DNA of 64,000 bases, taken from contig CAZRCZ010000003.1 in NCBI GenBank assembly GCA_964598765.1, positions 220,412-284,411 of the forward strand. The letters run 5' to 3'. The notes below the pieces were generated by a model, which saw only the letters and a program-made list of their open reading frames with translations, had not been told where the DNA came from and searched no databases. Each line of letters opens with the position of its first letter. The first letter of the stretch is position 1. Below are positions 62,056-64,000 of the stretch, one piece after another. Made by a program: the position numbers and the translations under genes. This stretch comes from CAZRCZ01 sp964598765 (GTDB lineage Bacteria; Sumerlaeota; Sumerlaeia; MVZB01; JAJFLK01).

Positions 62056-62697
62056 CTACTTCCTTCCTTGAGGGGGAGGAGGGGGGGACTTTGCCCCACC
62101 CTTGGCGGGACCCGATTTGCCGCGACTTGCGGGAGCGGTTCCGAACATGAAGGTTTCGATCTGCATGTCAATGGGATGGACCGACGGACGCGCGAGGTTA
62201 TTGGTCAGGGTCAAATTTTTCAGCCGCATGAACCGGTCCGGATTTTGTTCGATGAGCGTCAGAAATTGTCCCAATTCATGGTAGCGGCCGTAGGCGGCAA
62301 TCGTGTAAGGGATTTCCGTGTATTGGCTCCGGGGGAGATTGCCCTTGGGACGGACAGACTGCTGAATAATCCCCGTGGCGCGCAGGGTGGCGACCAAGGC
62401 GTTGAGGAAGCCCGGCGCGTCAGGACTTTCGGGCAATCTGCGGGTGACTTTCCGGATTTCCGCGCGCACTGCCTCCATCTCATCCTTTCTTCCCAGCCAA
62501 CCCTCAATTTGTTTCTTATTTTGCTTCAGCGCCTCGATGTCTTTTTCGGCGGCCTGTTCCTTCTTCTTGGCCTGCGTGATGGCCGCATTGACAAAAAAGT
62601 ATTTGGTATATCCGACTCCGACCAAACCCAGAACGGCAAAGAACCCAACGATGGTGAAGGCGGTTTTTTCTTTTTCAGTCAGCGTCATGTTGGCCAC
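62056..62697 (-). CDS. pilO: Type IV pilus inner-membrane protein PilO
   Basis: 213 residues: short cytoplasmic start, one membrane helix (AFTIVGFFAVLGLVGVGYTK), a coiled coil (about 38-88, AAITQAKKKEQAAEKDIEAL), then a ferredoxin-like domain (VATLRATGIIQQSVRPKGNL, YHELGQFLTLIEQNPDRFMR, LKNLTLTNNLARPSVHPIDM). It pairs with PilN in the alignment complex. A Pro/Gly/Lys-rich tail ends the protein. Confidence 0.9.
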   Translation of the reverse strand: MANMTLTEKEKTAFTIVGFFAVLGLVGVGYTKYFFVNAAITQAKKKEQAAEKDIEALKQNKKQIEGWLGRKDEMEAVRAEIRKVTRRLPESPDAPGFLNALVATLRATGIIQQSVRPKGNLPRSQYTEIPYTIAAYGRYHELGQFLTLIEQNPDRFMRLKNLTLTNNLARPSVHPIDMQIETFMFGTAPASRGKSGPAKGGAKSPPPPPQGRK

Positions 62698-62709
62698 TCC
62701 TTGTTTTCC

Positions 62710-63603
62710 TCAAGCCGCTTTCTTGCCTTTGGGGGCGTTTTTCTTCGGTTGGGCCGGGGCGGTTTTCGTTGTTTCCGCGTCGGATTCCGGTTTTTTCTCC
62801 TCCGCAGTCATCGGTTTGGTGGTCAATTTGAAAGAGAATTGCTGGACGGGGTATTGCTTTTGGTAGAGGCTGGCTTGAACGTATTCAAAGGCTATTTCGG
62901 GATTAAAATGGTCCATGAAAGCCTGCTTCTGGCCGTCCTGCGACGTCCAAGAGGCGTTCACCAAGGCGTCGTGAAACTTGTTGACGTGATCGAGTTGCTC
63001 GGTTGGATCTGCGCCCGTGGTCAGTCCGACGAGTTTGAGCGTATAGGAGATGGAAGGTTTGAAGACCGCTTCGGGCTTCCCCGCTCGGGACGGTGCGCCC
63101 TTGCCGGTTTTTCCTCCGGCCCCCTTTTTCTTCAGCGAGGCTTCGTAGTCGGTGCGAGCCTGAATCGAGGACTGGAGTTCGACTTCCTTGTAGTCTTCCG
63201 TAATCTGAACGTCGGTGAGAAAAACATTGGCGGGAATCAATTTGGCGAGCATCGCCAACTTTTCAGACCAGAGGATTCGGTCGCGCGGATCCAGAGATTG
63301 AAGGATTTCAAGCTGGGCTTGCGCGCGTAGAAGTCCGTTCTTGATTTCATCGGCTTCCGGACCGTAGCCGGCGATGGTGTCCTCTAATTTCTTCTTGTCG
63401 TTGAGCCTGTCTTGAAGCGACTTGCGAGCCGCGGCGACCTTGGAAAAACTCTTGTATCCCAGCCAGCCTTCGAGGGGAAATGCGATGACCGCGAGCAAAA
63501 CAATCAGCACACCCGCGGATCCGGCGGTGGGGATGGAAATCCGAGGAGATGGGCCGCGGCGCGAACGGGCGCTGGCTTGAGGGAGCAGATTGATTCGAAT
63601 CAT
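62710..63603 (-). CDS. pilN: Type IV pilus assembly protein PilN
   Basis: 297 residues. The N-terminal MIRINLLPQ motif is the PilM-binding signature, so the ATG at 63603 (AGGAG nine bases upstream) is the start rather than one eight codons earlier. One membrane helix follows (GSAGVLIVLLAVIAFPLEGW), then a coiled coil and a ferredoxin-like domain (ILWSEKLAMLAKLIPANVFL, TDVQITEDYKEVELQSSIQA). It is longer than usual (about 180-200) because of inserts after 150 and a Lys/Pro/Ala-rich tail. Confidence 0.92.
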   Translation of the reverse strand: MIRINLLPQASARSRRGPSPRISIPTAGSAGVLIVLLAVIAFPLEGWLGYKSFSKVAAARKSLQDRLNDKKKLEDTIAGYGPEADEIKNGLLRAQAQLEILQSLDPRDRILWSEKLAMLAKLIPANVFLTDVQITEDYKEVELQSSIQARTDYEASLKKKGAGGKTGKGAPSRAGKPEAVFKPSISYTLKLVGLTTGADPTEQLDHVNKFHDALVNASWTSQDGQKQAFMDHFNPEIAFEYVQASLYQKQYPVQQFSFKLTTKPMTAEEKKPESDAETTKTAPAQPKKNAPKGKKAA

Positions 63604-63661
63604 GAGTAAAGGCTCCTCGAAATGCAACGCGGATGAAGTGAATGCGCGAAAATCAGGAACG

Positions 63662-64000
63662 TCATGGATTGGCTCCCCTCAAGGCCAAACCGATGGCGGT
63701 GGCCAAGGTATGCGGCTGGGCAGTCTGGGCGACCCGCGACCGAATTTGCCGGAAGGGATTGATCACTTCGGCGGGAAGTGAAAGCTCCTGCTGGAAGTGT
63801 TGCTGGAGATTGGCTAAGGAAGCGGAACCGCCTCCCAAAACGATCCGAGCGACGTTGAGATCGCGGACTTGGTTCTCAAAGAATTCGATGGAACGCCTGA
63901 CTTCGGTAATCAACTCGGTCAGGACCCCGCCAACAGCGCGATGAACGGTGTCCTCGGTGGTCGCCTCTTGCGCGGCGTCTTTTTTGCCGTAACCGGCCAT
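63662..64000 (-). CDS. pilM: Type IV pilus protein PilM, C-terminal part (runs off window)
   Basis: 112 visible residues at the right edge; the gene continues beyond 64000. The end of the actin-like ATPase is recognisable: LTELITEVRRSIEFFENQVR, ARIVLGGGSASLANLQQHFQ (the phosphate/adenosine-site Gly-rich turn), LPAEVINPFRQI and the final HTLATAIGLALRG. PilM sits in the cytoplasm and binds the PilN N-terminus. A 58-base gap separates it from pilN. Confidence 0.92.
   Translation of the reverse strand: MAGYGKKDAAQEATTEDTVHRAVGGVLTELITEVRRSIEFFENQVRDLNVARIVLGGGSASLANLQQHFQQELSLPAEVINPFRQIRSRVAQTAQPHTLATAIGLALRGANP

Noticed and set aside
60043..63330. A 1095-codon open frame on the plus strand opposite pilQ, the PilP-like gene, pilO and pilN
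   Set aside because: It mirrors four well-identified genes, has Arg/Gly-rich composition and no domain, ribosome-binding site or signal. It is a by-product of codon bias.

Overview
The window is one continuous stretch of a moderately GC-rich bacterial chromosome. The organism is Gram-negative-type (diderm): there is a pilMNOPQ type IV pilus operon with an outer-membrane secretin, a heptose-phosphate adenylyltransferase, lipoproteins and many secreted proteins with signal peptides. Pro/Thr-rich linkers, FG-GAP and cohesin-like secreted proteins, a pseudopilin with the sequence NFLEAQTRAKVSRV after its hydrophobic segment, and a very high load of short intergenic inverted repeats recall uncultured lineages such as Sumerlaeota, Hydrogenedentota or the PVC group. 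That placement is inference; no rRNA gene is present to test it. No phage, IS transposase or CRISPR array was seen.

Layout. 1-3.2 kb: secreted or hypothetical proteins. 3.2-4.7 kb: a PIN-type toxin-antitoxin pair between two copies of a degenerate direct repeat, then a small MITE-like element. 4.7-8.3 kb: rfaE2, mnmA, a small secreted protein, a hybrid gene (RraA-like start joined to a diverged copy of the mnmA 3' end) and thiD. 8.6-13.1 kb: a GH20 hexosaminidase, a peptidoglycan amidase, a NIF3-like protein and a universal stress protein. 13.1-18.3 kb: a K+-independent-type membrane pyrophosphatase, a VKOR-DsbA fusion and an aminotransferase. 18.6-25 kb: an NmrA-like protein, a two-gene small-protein module, a large secreted glycosidase-like protein, a candidate 370-nt structured RNA and an amidase-like pseudoenzyme. 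25.4-27.4 kb: HigBA-like and MazEF-like toxin-antitoxin pairs around a lipoprotein gene. 27.4-30.6 kb: GNAT, sarcosine-oxidase-like and phosphodiesterase-like genes, and tRNA-Arg(ACG).

The most unusual locus is the leftward three-gene operon 40705-30778, joined by two ATGA stop/start overlaps. It encodes a 1911-residue secreted protein (beta-propeller, an intact caspase-like domain and a second degenerate one), a pseudopilin, and a 1177-residue zinc-ribbon/class III cyclase/AAA ATPase/TPR protein. It could be a surface-sensing or protease-signalling system.

41.5-44.8 kb: a GT-C-like membrane protein and an M20 amidohydrolase. 44.9-49.8 kb: a chromate-resistance locus (chrB, DUF1259, a small remnant gene, a YncE-like propeller, chrA) in visible decay: chrA carries a stop and two homopolymer frameshifts, and the propeller gene start is frameshifted at an A6 run. 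50-57 kb: a spermidine-synthase-like membrane protein, a rhomboid protein with three copies of a short motif, and a cohesin-like secreted protein. 57.4-64 kb: nadB, a terminator, then pilQ, a PilP-position gene, pilO, pilN and the C-terminal part of pilM, which runs off the right edge.

At least twelve intergenic regions hold short repeats, most arranged as imperfect inverted pairs. They explain many misleading upstream extensions of reading frames; gene starts here were chosen downstream of these repeats.
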